Assembly (NCBI GenBank): GCA_963971225.1
Contig: OZ020267.1
Location: forward strand, 33,971,989-34,035,988
DNA: 64,000 nt
Reading direction: 5' to 3'
From: Melieria omissa
Lineage: Eukaryota; Arthropoda; Insecta; Diptera; Ulidiidae
Below, in pieces: positions 20,709-30,772 of the stretch. Below the pieces are notes generated by a model. That model was not told the DNA's origin. It saw nothing but the letters and a program-made list of their open reading frames with translations, and made no database searches. The translations under genes and the position numbers were made by a program. The first letter of the stretch is position 1, and each line of letters begins with the position of its first letter.

Positions 20709-23013
20709 ACGGAAACCCAGTAACGTGTTTTTATGGCCAGTAAAGTAAATAAGTCTTCACATTCTGCCTAAAGCTATTTAATTTAAATGCTTTTTATACG
20801 CGTCCATCTTTCTCTTACAAGAGAATATGGCAAAAAAGAACAATGCTGAAATACAATTCAATTTTTATACTTTTCGTAGTGAAAGTGTTCTCTAATTATT
20901 TTCTTGCCTTCACCTGCAGCCTTAAACTGCTTTATGTCATTTCTACGTCCGTCTTTCTTTTATGATAAAATCAAATTTTTTTTCTTGCAATGACTGTTAT
21001 TGCTAAAAATCGAAAGCTAACTATGTCTTTTTCATATATTTCAACATTTGCCAATGCAAAAAGTCTCGAAAAACCATTGAACACTATCCAGTTGCAGCTC
21101 ACATTTCCTAGAGTTCACTGTAGTATCGAACTACACAACATGAACATCGCACTACACTTCAAAAAAAAACAATTCGCTCCCACACTTTTTCAAACTTTTG
21201 CAAATTGAAACCATAATCTGCACAAGTTTGTTCAATTTCAATTCAATTTTCTGCTAAAACTATTTTCGCTTCTTCTCTTCCTTGTCCAACAACAACAATG
21301 CCAAGCAAGCAATCGCCCTTCGTTCAGACGTCACTCGCACTTGAGACTCTACTTCATCACCTGGAAATTCCCTTAAAGCTCTCGTCAACAAATTACTTTT
21401 AAATGATTGATTTTTACCAGCGCATTTCGCACTTCGTACTTTGCATTCGACACTTAACAATTCGCAGTCGACGCATTTGCATTGCATTGCATTTCACTTA
21501 ACCTCAAAGTTCAGCCACCGCACGCGTGGCGGCGCTACTCACCACTTAGCGTTTCCCATTTACATGGGGTTTGCCACTTGCAGAAACAAAAGCAGCACAG
21601 CGCCAATGCAAGCAAAGTGCGCCACGGGGTTAATGCTTTGACACTAAAAGCGTAACACAACCTCAGCCACCTTCTCGCACTTGTCAGTCAGTCAGTCAGT
21701 AAGTCAGTTGGTCGGTTGGAAAGCTGATGAAGCGAGTGATGCTCCCCTGGCGTTCGCAATAAAGTCTCAACGTGTGCGACTTTTTTCACACTTTCCATCA
21801 CCAACGCCAACACCAACCGACCAGCCAACTCAGCGGCAGTTGCCGGCGCCAATTGTAGGTGAAGACGGTATTAGCTGATTACGTGCACATTTGCGCACAG
21901 CCAGTTCGATTTAGTGCCGACCGAGCGGCACTGGGAAGTGAGCAATTTGGTCAAGAGGCCAACAGGGTAACAGGTATTAAGTGCAAGTCGCGCTAAGCAG
22001 TCGCACGCGCAACAGCTGACAACAATAAAAAAGACTGCAAATAAATCGCCGAAGACTCACCACTCGCAACGACAACTGCTGCAATCAATGGAAGAGAAAA
22101 TAAAGTGAAATTAATTAAATTTGCAATTGAGAGTCAAACATTAATGCCAACACTACGACAACAACATTGCCACAATTCGCTTCACACACACGCCGCAACA
22201 ATTAAATGTGACTTGCGCTTCCGCCCCAACGAAATCGAAACTGCAGCAACAATTAAGTGCTGCGCATCCTACGGTTCCATGTGCCATGCTTTTGCACTTT
22301 CCAGCAGACATTTGTCAGCCAGGCAGCCAAACTAACTAACGCCGCGCACACATAAATTGTCGAACGACGACAGCAAAAAACGCTGCCGCATGTGCCGCAA
22401 ACAATCATCACGCGGCAGACGTGACGCAACCAACAACGACAACAATCTGCGTCACATGCGGCAAGTTGCAGCCGCAGCTACTGCTGCTGCTGCTTTTGCC
22501 GCTGATGATGATGAAGCGGCGACTGAAAATGAAGTGGCTGCCGTTGAGGTGTTGGCGCATAAAATTGTTGCACGTTTAAGGAGAAGAAGGAGGGAGAGGG
22601 AGAGTTGCAATAGCAGCTGTGAAGATGTTGCAAATGACATAAGGAAGTGTGCCTCTTGGATGGCACAAAAACAAAAAACGTGCTGGCAGAAAAATGGGTG
22701 CAAGTTTGTGACGTGCCAAGTAAATGGGTCGTCAGTTAGCGGCAATGAGGCTAAGTGTAATTTTTTTCTTTTGCACACTTTGCAGTTGATGAGCGTTTTT
22801 GCGTTGAGCGTCGAGTGAAGCACATTGTGCAAAAAATGTGCGGAAATTTAGGCCAAAAGGGCAATGTTTCCAATCGAGTTGGACTTTATGAAGCGAATGC
22901 ATTGGATTGGCTTGAGTGGGCTAAGGCCATCAAGGCGGCAACTTTCGAGGTCGCATTACTTGAACTTATTTCATTTTTAAATACTTTTGATTGGGAGGTC
23001 AAATTCAGAGTAC
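20709..23013. other. gene-free stretch, higher complexity around 21.4-22.8 kb
   Basis: Contains a CAGT repeat (21681-21700) and, at 21500-22800, GC-richer sequence with CAACAAC runs. The best frame (22336-22818, no ATG near its start) is rich in Ala runs and Arg and includes a CRMCRKQ pair of cysteines; a competing 126-codon frame runs on the other strand. No family recognised, so not called as a gene. Confidence 0.4.
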
Positions 23014-23017
23014 AACT

Positions 23018-23093
23018 CGTCGCCTCAGAAAACGAATGTCGTATGTTCCATTGAGCCTAGTAACACATACGACATTTGTTTCCTGAGGCGACG
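23018..23093 (+). mobile_element. 76-bp palindromic element, copy 1
   Basis: A 76-bp hairpin: CGTCGCCTCAG opens the left arm and CTGAGGCGACG closes the right arm, with ATGTCGTATG / CATACGACAT paired inside and a short loop. It is flanked by a 4-bp direct repeat AACT (23014-23017, 23094-23097). Two other exactly 76-bp copies lie at 45871-45946 and 46220-46295. The target duplication marks it as a mobile insertion, class unknown. Confidence 0.8.
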
Positions 23094-23367
23094 AACTGTC
23101 TAGTTAGAAGTTTGGTATTGAAGACATGAACTAAAGTTAAAAATAATCCAAATCTAAACTAAAAAAGTTCATTTATTTATCATTGCAATTGATTGAGAAG
23201 ACTCTAAAATTATTTTTTAATATTATTGTTTTCGCAATTATAAACAAAATACTCAGTTTTTTAAATGGAAAAGAAATAACCGAAGAAATAAAAAAGAAAT
23301 AAAATAATAATAATAAAGCACAAAAAGACATCAGGTACAGTTTTCTAGAAATTAAAAGCGTCTTTAA

Positions 23368-23904
23368 CTCTTTCGTTAGTTTGTTGCCATATGTCAACAT
23401 GGTACTTTGTGGACGTCTTTACCCTCTATGGTTTCAAAAGTAAATTTTATATTGGTTCTTACAATAGGTTGAAGCTCTCGAACAAATACAAAAATAATAA
23501 ACTGAATATTTAAGTTAAAAAAAAGATAATTTTACACTGTGTTTAATGTTGTAATCTGTACATAGTAAAGTAAGAAGAAGCAGAAAACAATGGGAGAAAC
23601 TTTTAATTTGACTTTTTATTCAATTCGGTTACATTTTCTAAATAGTTTGGCAGAATTCACTGAAGAAATATTCAATTTTTAATTATTTATCTAACATTAA
23701 TTTATTAATTTTTATGTTCAAGTAATCATTACAGCCTCAACGATATGGTTGCTGTGATGTGAGAACACTCTAAAAACAGGGTCCGGTAACAAAACTTAAA
23801 AAAAAATTATTATGGGATGTTGTTGTTGTTGTAACCGCACAAAATACTTAATCAATGAATTTAAAATGTTAGCTTTTCCTATTTAAAACACTGTATCGAA
23901 AGGG
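23368..23904 (-). mobile_element. TTAA element, second copy of the 17157 family
   Basis: TTAA at 23364-23367 and 23905-23908 flank ends CTCTTTCG and CGAAAGGG. Inverted relative to 17157-17580 and about 110 bp longer. Shares the CCACAAAGTACCATG-type end block, CATATGGCAACAAA and the CATCGTTG..GCTGTAAT block (all read on the minus strand). An internal (TTG)n tract lies near 23818-23832. No coding capacity. Confidence 0.85.
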
Positions 23905-23927
23905 TTAACGGATCAGAATTACTTCAA

Positions 23928-24167
23928 TACTAGAAAGATCGCAAGTTTTCCATATCTACAAAGACTACATATTATATGCGCTGATATCTCGAAAAGTACA
24001 AATCGGATTTGGATAATTGTAGTTGTAGAAGCCTAATTGTTAAACTAATTGTAAAACTAATTGTAAAACCCGATACAAAAATAAAAGTAATCAAAACAAA
24101 TGTTTATATTAAAGAGAGATATTAAAAATGAAAAACCGTCAAAATTACCGCAATGATCTTTCTAGTG
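23928..24167 (+). mobile_element. piggyBac-like element with CTAGAAAGATC ends, copy 1
   Basis: The left end reads TACTAGAAAGATCGC and the right end GATCTTTCTAGTG followed by perfect TTAA (24168-24171); the left flank is TCAA. Read inward, the right end CACTAGAAAGATCATTGCGG strongly resembles known piggyBac termini, which start C(C)CTAGAAAGAT. 240 bp, no coding capacity. Homologous to 30481-30768 and to the start of 27242-28172. Confidence 0.8.
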
Positions 24168-24237
24168 TTAAGGAAGCGTCTTAAGTTAAGTTAACTAGCG
24201 TTAGGTTATCTAGCGTTAATTTTGTCAACGCCTATCA

Positions 24238-24366
24238 CATTGTTTCTATGCCACTTGGAGACTCTTTTTAAGCGAAGATGGAAATCTCTAAGCTCTCCCT
24301 TCTTGAACAATTTGGAGAACCTCAGATCAGAAGGATTTATGCACAAATCGCATTGGCTTGGGTAAT
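24238..24366 (+). repeat. dispersed repeat, copy 2 of 2
   Basis: Matches 5190-5450 over GAAGATGGAAA, CTCTCCCTTCTT, CCTCAGATCAGAAGGA and CATTGGCTTGGGTA. Only the central part of the repeat is present. Confidence 0.55.
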
Positions 24367-24623
24367 GTAAAATAATTAAACAAACATAGTCACAAATATT
24401 GTTGAATATATTTCGGGTGAATAGAATCAATAGGCATCAGGGAAAGAATTGTTGAATCAGTGATTTTTTTTAAGATTTACAACAACAACAATACTAAAGT
24501 TAAAGAACCCATGAATCAATTCTTTGGAATTGAATTGAAGTGAGTGAATCCATCATGACCCATGTTTGTTAAATTAGTTATAACACTTCAGAAACTGCGT
24601 TGACAAATTGGTTGATTCATTAA

Positions 24624-25264
24624 CCCATTTTTTACCGCCCCTAGATCCCGTGGACCGATTTTGAAAATTTTCATAATACAGCCTATTTAGAGCCTCCGAT
24701 GCCATTTCTGCTTTTAAAAAAATTAAAAAAATTTTTTTTTTGGGCTGTAGCAGATGTGAATTTAAAGATACGCTGGCAAAATACGTAAGCCAAATTCGGA
24801 AAATTCCACATTTTTCAAGTTTAAGTTACGGTTTCTTTTTAACTACGCATCGAAAGTAGTTGCAACCAAGGAAAAAGTTGAATATAATGCGATTCCCGTG
24901 TTTTTAAGGACTACCCAAAATATTTCAAGTTAGAACACGCTTAAAACTTTAGAAAACTGAAAGTTTCATAATTTGTATGCCAACTTTGTTCTTTTGGTAA
25001 GCAGTATTGGGTATCTTATTTAAAAACAAAATTCATTTTGTATTTAAACAAAAAATTTTTTAAAAACCTTAAAAAAGGTGGTCCTGTTTATACCAGTTTT
25101 ACACTGAGTGAAACCCTAAAATTCGAAAATAGTTGTTCGCAGTTTTAAAGCCAACGAATGTAGCTTTCCGATTATGTAAAAATATTTAATATGCGTTAGA
25201 AACTGTAATTTTCAGAATTTTTCAAAGTTGTCGTGTCTTTAAAGACACGGCGGTAAAAAATGGG
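24624..25264 (+). mobile_element. 641-bp TTAA element with CCCATTTTTTACCGCC ends
   Basis: Perfect 16-bp terminal inverted repeat (CCCATTTTTTACCGCC and GGCGGTAAAAAATGGG) flanked by perfect TTAA at 24620-24623 and 25265-25268. A subterminal palindrome GTGTCTTTAAAGACAC sits just inside the right end. No transposase frame. Superfamily (piggyBac) inferred from TTAA and CCC start. Confidence 0.9.
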
Positions 25265-25515
25265 TTAATGTTGACATTGGTTAATCAACATTGAAGATAA
25301 CCAATGAACTCATATAAAGTAGATTGTTTTTTGAATTCACTTCAACCTATTTTCACAATTGTTGAACATTCTTGATCTCATTCAACAACTACCAAGCAAA
25401 TAAGTTTGAGACATTTCGGCAGAGTCCCATGACCAGACAGACACATAACCTAACCTCCTGCATTGTTTAAATGGGAAGAAATAACTTAAATTTTTCTGAT
25501 TTTACGCTTTATATA

Positions 25516-26130
25516 GGGTGTTTTTTTTAGAGGTTTGTTTTTCGAATAGAGATAAAACTGGCATTTTGTGGTCAAATCTGGCAACTCTAATGTCATTTAT
25601 GTTCAGTTTGGTTTGCCATTTCATCATGAACAGGTTGACAAAAGAACAACGCTTGCAAATCGTGCAAATTTATTTCGAAAATAATGGTTCAGTTCGCGAA
25701 GTTTACCGCAAGCTCCGTCCATTTTATGGTCGACATAATCGTCCATCAGAGCAAAATCGGTCCATCCATCTTTTAACCATGGGTCGTTTTCGCACTACGT
25801 TTACTCTATGTGATAATACGCATCCGCAGAGACGTCGAACAGTGCGCACCGAAGAAACAATTGCCGTTGTAGAGCAAAATGTTGAAGAGGACCCGAATGA
25901 ATCGATTCGCCACCGTGCACAGCAATTGGAGCTTTGTCCATTAACTTTAAAAATTGGACCTGTAGAATTGGCTTTATTCGAGCCAGCCGCGGCGGCCACA
26001 TGCCCGAAATCATATTTAAACATTAATGGCATAAAATTATCCTTCCAATAAAGCCAAATTGATGGACATTAAAATGATTTTCTTGTGTTTTATTTCAATT
26101 CGAAGTTCTATACCTCTAAAAAAAACACCC
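25516..26130 (+). mobile_element. Tc1-like deletion derivative with near-perfect ends
   Basis: A perfect 19-bp terminal inverted repeat (GGGTGTTTTTTTTAGAGGT) extending imperfectly to about 45 bp, flanked by TA dinucleotides (25514-25515, 26131-26132). It encloses a shortened transposase frame. 615 bp against the usual 1.2-1.3 kb for this group, so roughly half the element is missing. Confidence 0.9.
25626..26051 (+). pseudogene. internally deleted Tc1/mariner-superfamily transposase
   Basis: From the ATG at 25626 the frame reads MNRLTKEQRLQIVQIYFENN, the first helix-turn-helix of the DNA-binding domain, then YGRHNRPS, and after a small junction VRTEETIAVVEQNVEEDP with SIRHRAQQLELC, the second DNA-binding helix-turn-helix. 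The catalytic core (all three acidic residues) is absent. The family's C-terminal tail is still readable near 25988-26026 as RGGHMPEIIFKH then stop, but two bases out of the frame, so the ORF ends in unrelated residues. The protein could at most bind DNA. Confidence 0.8.
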
Positions 26131-26132
26131 TA

Positions 26133-27237
26133 TAAGTGTTTATATTCAACTCGAGCCAAATGTGTACTTTATGAAGTTACATAAATTGTGACTATAGTAT
26201 GGACGTAAGAAAGTCAATGCTATCAATGGAGACAAACAACAACAACTAGTTACAACAATCATTCTTTGAATAATTATAAATCAGTTAATCAAATGTTTGC
26301 GAAAAACCTTGTAAAAACGCTTTACCACGTGCCACTTCAGCTGCTTCAGCCCACCGCCGAGGCCGCGTCGCCATCGGTTGGTCTAAGTTGCGCAATTTGC
26401 TGCCGCACTTTCCATTGCTGCAACATGGCAACAATTGTGGCACGTTTCCGCCTGACTGTGCGAATTTCAGCCGGCGACAAACAAATAACATCTAAAACAA
26501 CAACAACAATAACAAATTTTGCATGCCGCTCACATTCGGCGGAAGGAACGAACGTGGCAATTAAAAATATGCAAAATTCTGCAGACGCAAAATGAGGCAA
26601 CAATTTTTTTTTTGTTTTTCTTTGTGGCTGCGAAACGGAAAACGAAAATGAAAACAATGAAATGGAAATGGAGAGACCGACTGCCACAAAAAACAACAAC
26701 GCAGCCATAACAACAATGACTGAACGAAATGAAAAACATTTTGCAGACGGCAAACGGAAAACGAGACCGAAATGTAAACAACGCCCACGTCGACACACAA
26801 ACACGAACACAAGCGCAGCAACAAAATGCAGCAACAAAATTGAACGAAAACACAATCACAGGGATTGTCTTACAAGAGCAATAACAACAACTCGAGCAAG
26901 AGCAATAACAACAACTGGAGCAACAGCAATAACAACAAACGAAGTAAAAACAAGAACTATGGAAATTTGAATGTGGCGGCAAGAAATGCGCCCAAAAAAA
27001 GAGCAGAACTGATAGGAGCAAACACACCTGTTGGCGGCAATGAATTTGGAGGGATTTTTGTTTTGGTTTTGCAGTAGCGGTATTCATGACCAGTGGCAAA
27101 TGCCATTGGGCGCAAAGCAAAATTTTGCATGGACAACTTTGCATAGATTCTGGTGTACCAGAATTGGTATTGAACCAATGTTAGATGTAAATGCAACTCT
27201 GTGGGGTATGAAAACTTAGTTAATTTGTTTAGCTTCC
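26133..27237. other. gene-free stretch, CAACAA-rich
   Basis: Long low-complexity frames on both strands (up to 204 codons on the minus strand at 26530-27144) arise from AACAACAA runs at 26870-26945 and similar tracts. No domain; not genes. Confidence 0.5.
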
Positions 27238-27241
27238 CTAA

Positions 27242-28172
27242 TACTAGAATGACCGCAAGTTTTGCAGCACCCGCTGAATGCAAAATCCAATAAAAAATAA
27301 TTAAAAAAAATATAAAATTTTCCACGATAAAAAATAAAAGTCGTCAAAGCAAAAGTTGGTAGAAATACTGAAGAAAATATCAGGGACCGTTTCAGTTTTA
27401 TTATAAAAATCAATGTTTAAGAGTTATTTATTACTTTTTTTTAATGACTCAACAAATAATGAAAATATTGAAAATTACTTTTATATTTCGACTTAAAATA
27501 TAAAAGTCATTGGATCATTTTTATTGATTGTTTCAAAAATAAAAGTCATTGAATGATTTTTTTGATGAAAATAAAAGTCGCTGACTGATTTTTTTGTTAA
27601 CCATTATAAATAAAAGTTACAAAAAAATATTTATTGATGACTTAAAAAATAAAAGTCACCGAATGATTTCTATTGATGACTTAAAAAATAAATCATTGAA
27701 TGAAAGTTTTGATGACTTTTATAAAAAAATAAAAGTCACCGAATGATTTTATTGATAACTTAAAACATAAAAGTCATTTAATGATTCATTTTAAGACTTT
27801 TATATATAAAAGTCACTGAATCATTTTTATTGAGGACTTAAAAATAAAAGTCGCTGACTGAATTTTTTTAAGACTTTTATAAATAAAAGTCACTGAACGA
27901 TGTTTATTGATGACATAAAAAATAAAAGTCACCGAATGATTTTTATTGATGACTTAAAAAATAAAAATCATTGACTGATTCTTATTGTTAACCTTAAAAA
28001 ATACAAGTCACGGAATGATTTTATTGATGAATTTTTTAAATAAAAGTAAGCGAGTAATTTTTACTGATAGCTTAAAAAATAAAAGTCATTGAATGATTTT
28101 TTTGATGACTTTTATAAATAAAGATCACTAAATGACTCAATTAAAATAAAGTTATTTCAAACTTCCTAAGTG
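27242..28172 (+). mobile_element. piggyBac-like element with internal tandem expansion
   Basis: The left 180 bp match the CTAGAAAGATC family: TACTAGAATGACCGCAAGTTTT at the left end (flank CTAA) and CATCAAAGCAAAAG.T..TAGAAATACT further in, as in 30481-30768. The right end is a weaker CTAAGTG then TTAG. Between lies the ~39-bp array. The right boundary is inferred. Confidence 0.55.
27495..28135 (+). repeat. ~39-bp tandem array, about 16 units
   Basis: The unit is approximately ATAAAAGTCACTGAATGATT followed by TTTATTGATGACTTAAAA, repeated with point changes and small length changes (32-50 bp). Neighbouring units differ in the CATT/CACC/CGCT triplets, suggesting continuing turnover. Noncoding. 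Confidence 0.85.
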
Positions 28173-28176
28173 TTAG

Positions 28177-29662
28177 TTGCCACAAACCATGACTACCACC
28201 AATCACTGACGCACATTTCTTGTCGATCCTCAATTTGTAACAATTGTACATCCCACTTGCTTCTACAGCTTCTTCGACTGGAAAAAGCTGCGTCTGACTG
28301 AAAAACGCGCGTTTTACACTTTCCAAATGTGAAAAATCGAAACCGTTCCCACGTTCTACAAATATACAAACTAAGCCGACAGTCGCCGCGAACTGTGGAC
28401 TGCTTTGCATAAGCGAATTAATGCGGTGGCTTAATTAGAGATGCCCAGCGAGTGGCCGACTGAGGTCCGAGCAAAGCAAACAACACCAGCCGACCGGCAG
28501 ACTGATGCGCTGACTGACCGACCGGCCGAGCAGTCGACGCTTAGCTTCAGGTAATTAACGCTTACGCGCCGCACATAAATTAACCAAAACAAAAGCGCCC
28601 CAGGGCCCGAGGGGAGCCAAGTGAGAGCGCATCACTTTTGCTGCCGCATGGCTCGAAGAAAGCAAAGTAATATTTTCATAATTTGTATATTTTTACAAGA
28701 CGCTCTGCTTTGGCTGTGGGCATTTTGTGAAATTAACACAAAAAACAAAGAAATTTTATGCATACAGCAATTTCTGTTGCTCCCTTCGCGCTCTCGTCGT
28801 CGTTTGAGAAATGTTAATGAGTGAAATGAAGTTGCTTGGGTAACAAGGCCCTTTCATTTCCTCGCTGCTGGCTTACATGTTGTTGGCATATTTAATTTAA
28901 CAAATTAATAAAACGCGCATAATTTAATTTAAAGTTGAAAAGCCAAATCAGTCGACACTCAAGACGCATTGCCAGTGTCATTTGTTGTTGTTGTGGCTCA
29001 ACAATGGTTGGTCAGCACTCGAGCAGGCAATGTCTGTGTCTATGCCCATCCACACAGGTCTGTCCACCCGCACACCGTTCACTGGTTAATACATGTCATG
29101 GCCAACCAATGTTCGGGCCACAGCAGCGATTTACACGTGAAAGAAGCGTCTTGCACTCGTTCGTGCCTGGCTGCGTCCGGTCTGCTGACGGGGAAAACAT
29201 GCCAACATGTAAATTAAAAATTAAATTGTGTGAAAAGCCAGTGATGCGAGTAGTTGCACAAAGGCACTTGAACCACACCCTCGCACACGCACATATACTC
29301 ACACGAGAAGAACACCAAAAGTCACTGTGTCAAAGTGTTTGTGATAAAAGTGTTGACACTGTGTTGGTCAAAGTTACAGGTAGACAAATTGAAATACACA
29401 ACTACTCAACTGCTTGAAGTGATATTAAAAACTTAGTTAAGTGCACATTTCACACATGTCTGCTCCACTTTTGGTTTTATATTTTGGACTTTTATGAACT
29501 GAACCTGAACGCTGAACCTTGAACATTCTGGTGCGAAGGTTGAAGTGAAAGTAGACTCACTGCTATCAAACTTCTGGACTGGCAGTATGGCTTTTGTCCA
29601 TAACATATTTTCATGTTTTTGCAAGACTACTGCAACTGAAATCAGTAACACGCACATTCTCC
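28177..29662. other. gene-free stretch, higher complexity
   Basis: 28440-28620 is GC-rich with GACTGACCGACCGGCCGAG-like words; 28930-29420 has a 160-codon frame without domain and overlapped by others. Possibly regulatory, nothing recognised. Confidence 0.4.
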
Positions 29663-29666
29663 CGAA

Positions 29667-29803
29667 GAGTGGCGCATACAGAATTTCATTTTGTGGAGTT
29701 TGAGTACAACTTTTCATTCCAATACTACTTAAAATCATATTTTGTATCAACAATTTTTGTATTTTGGGGGTTTGAAGCCTCAAAAACCCCTCTGTATGCG
29801 CTG
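29667..29803 (+). mobile_element. ~137-bp hAT-type mini element, uninterrupted copy
   Basis: Ends GAGTGGCGCATACAGA and CTCTGTATGCGCTG are inverted and match the family also seen at 36833-36972 and, interrupted by LTR2, at about 58256-58806. The interior TTTTGTATCAACAATTTT and the G-rich GGGGGTTTGAA block identify it. Target duplication is no longer readable. Confidence 0.7.
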
Positions 29804-29833
29804 CGAGCAACCCAAATAGCTAAGGTAGCTTAA

Positions 29834-29916
29834 CCCTTTCAGTCACAATGTCCAATATATTGGACTACAGCCCATACAATTCATACAGAACGGGTTTATT
29901 TTCATGTCGGAAAGGG
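29834..29916 (+). mobile_element. 83-bp TTAA-flanked mini element, copy 2
   Basis: Perfect TTAA at 29830-29833 and 29917-29920; ends CCCTTTCAGTCA and CGGAAAGGG (about 7 perfect then imperfect inverted bases). Same length as 2053-2135 and highly similar in the opposite orientation, including the GTCCAATATATTGGAC palindrome. Confidence 0.85.
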
Positions 29917-29920
29917 TTAA

Positions 29921-30476
29921 GCATTCCCCGTTCAAACAATGTTTCATCGTTTTGCGTATTTTAAAGAGAATTCATTTCCAAGTCTCACCACTCTTTTGTG
30001 GATCAGAATTCAGCCCGTTTTTTTGCCATTTGCCATCATTACAGAAACGAAAACTTCGATCTCTTGGAACCAGGTTTTTCGATGGACTCATCTGGACAGG
30101 ATATCACTCATCTGCCAAGACCAAATGGATCCTAGAAAAAACTCGTCTGGATCTACAGTGAACCCAACAAATAGGGAAAGACACCGGATCCAAACTAAAG
30201 AAAATCACAATGGACTCAACAGAATCTTCCAATGGAAGTTCTTGTCTGACGCACACCTTCTGTAAACTAAGCTAATCCAACCAGTTTTTCATAGAACCAT
30301 GAAAGCCAAAAGAAGGCAATAAAGATGAAAATTGGCATTTGACTTGAAGATATCTTTCATTTCATATCTTACTTTTCATTTCTGATAGATCTGCCTAGAT
30401 TCAGTTCAGTTTTCAACTTCAAAATATTTTTGGGTTTGGCTTTTTTTGTTCAGTATGTACTTTTAAAAGAGCTCAC
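29921..30476. other. gene-free stretch
   Basis: Short overlapping frames only; no domain or repeat recognised. Confidence 0.4.
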
Positions 30477-30480
30477 TTAA

Positions 30481-30768
30481 CACTAGACCACAAAGTTTTC
30501 CATTACTACAAATACTACATATTATATACGCTGATATCTCGAAAAGTACAAATTGGATTTGGCTAATTGTAATTGTAGAATTCTAGAAAGGCATCAAAGC
30601 AAAAGTTTATAGAAATACTAAAGAAAAATTTTTTTTTATTCCTTGTTCACTCCTCACTGGATCATAGGGCCTCAACAAGACTCTTCCATGGTACACGATT
30701 CAGATAAAGAAAATACAGATATTTCAAAATGAAAAACCCTCAGAATGACCGCAATGGTGTTTCCAGTA
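30481..30768 (+). mobile_element. piggyBac-like element with CACTAGA ends, copy 2
   Basis: Perfect TTAA at 30477-30480 before CACTAGACCACAAAGTTTTCC; the right end reads CGCAATGGTGTTTCCAGTA then CTAA. Interior blocks CTACATATTATATACGCTGA and TATCTCGAAAAGTACAAAT are shared with 23928-24167. 288 bp, no coding capacity. Confidence 0.75.
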
Positions 30769-30772
30769 CTAA

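Noticed and set aside
26530..27144. 204-codon minus-strand frame
   Set aside because: Cys/Ser/Val-rich low complexity produced by CAACAA-type repeats on the other strand; overlapped by several equally long frames.
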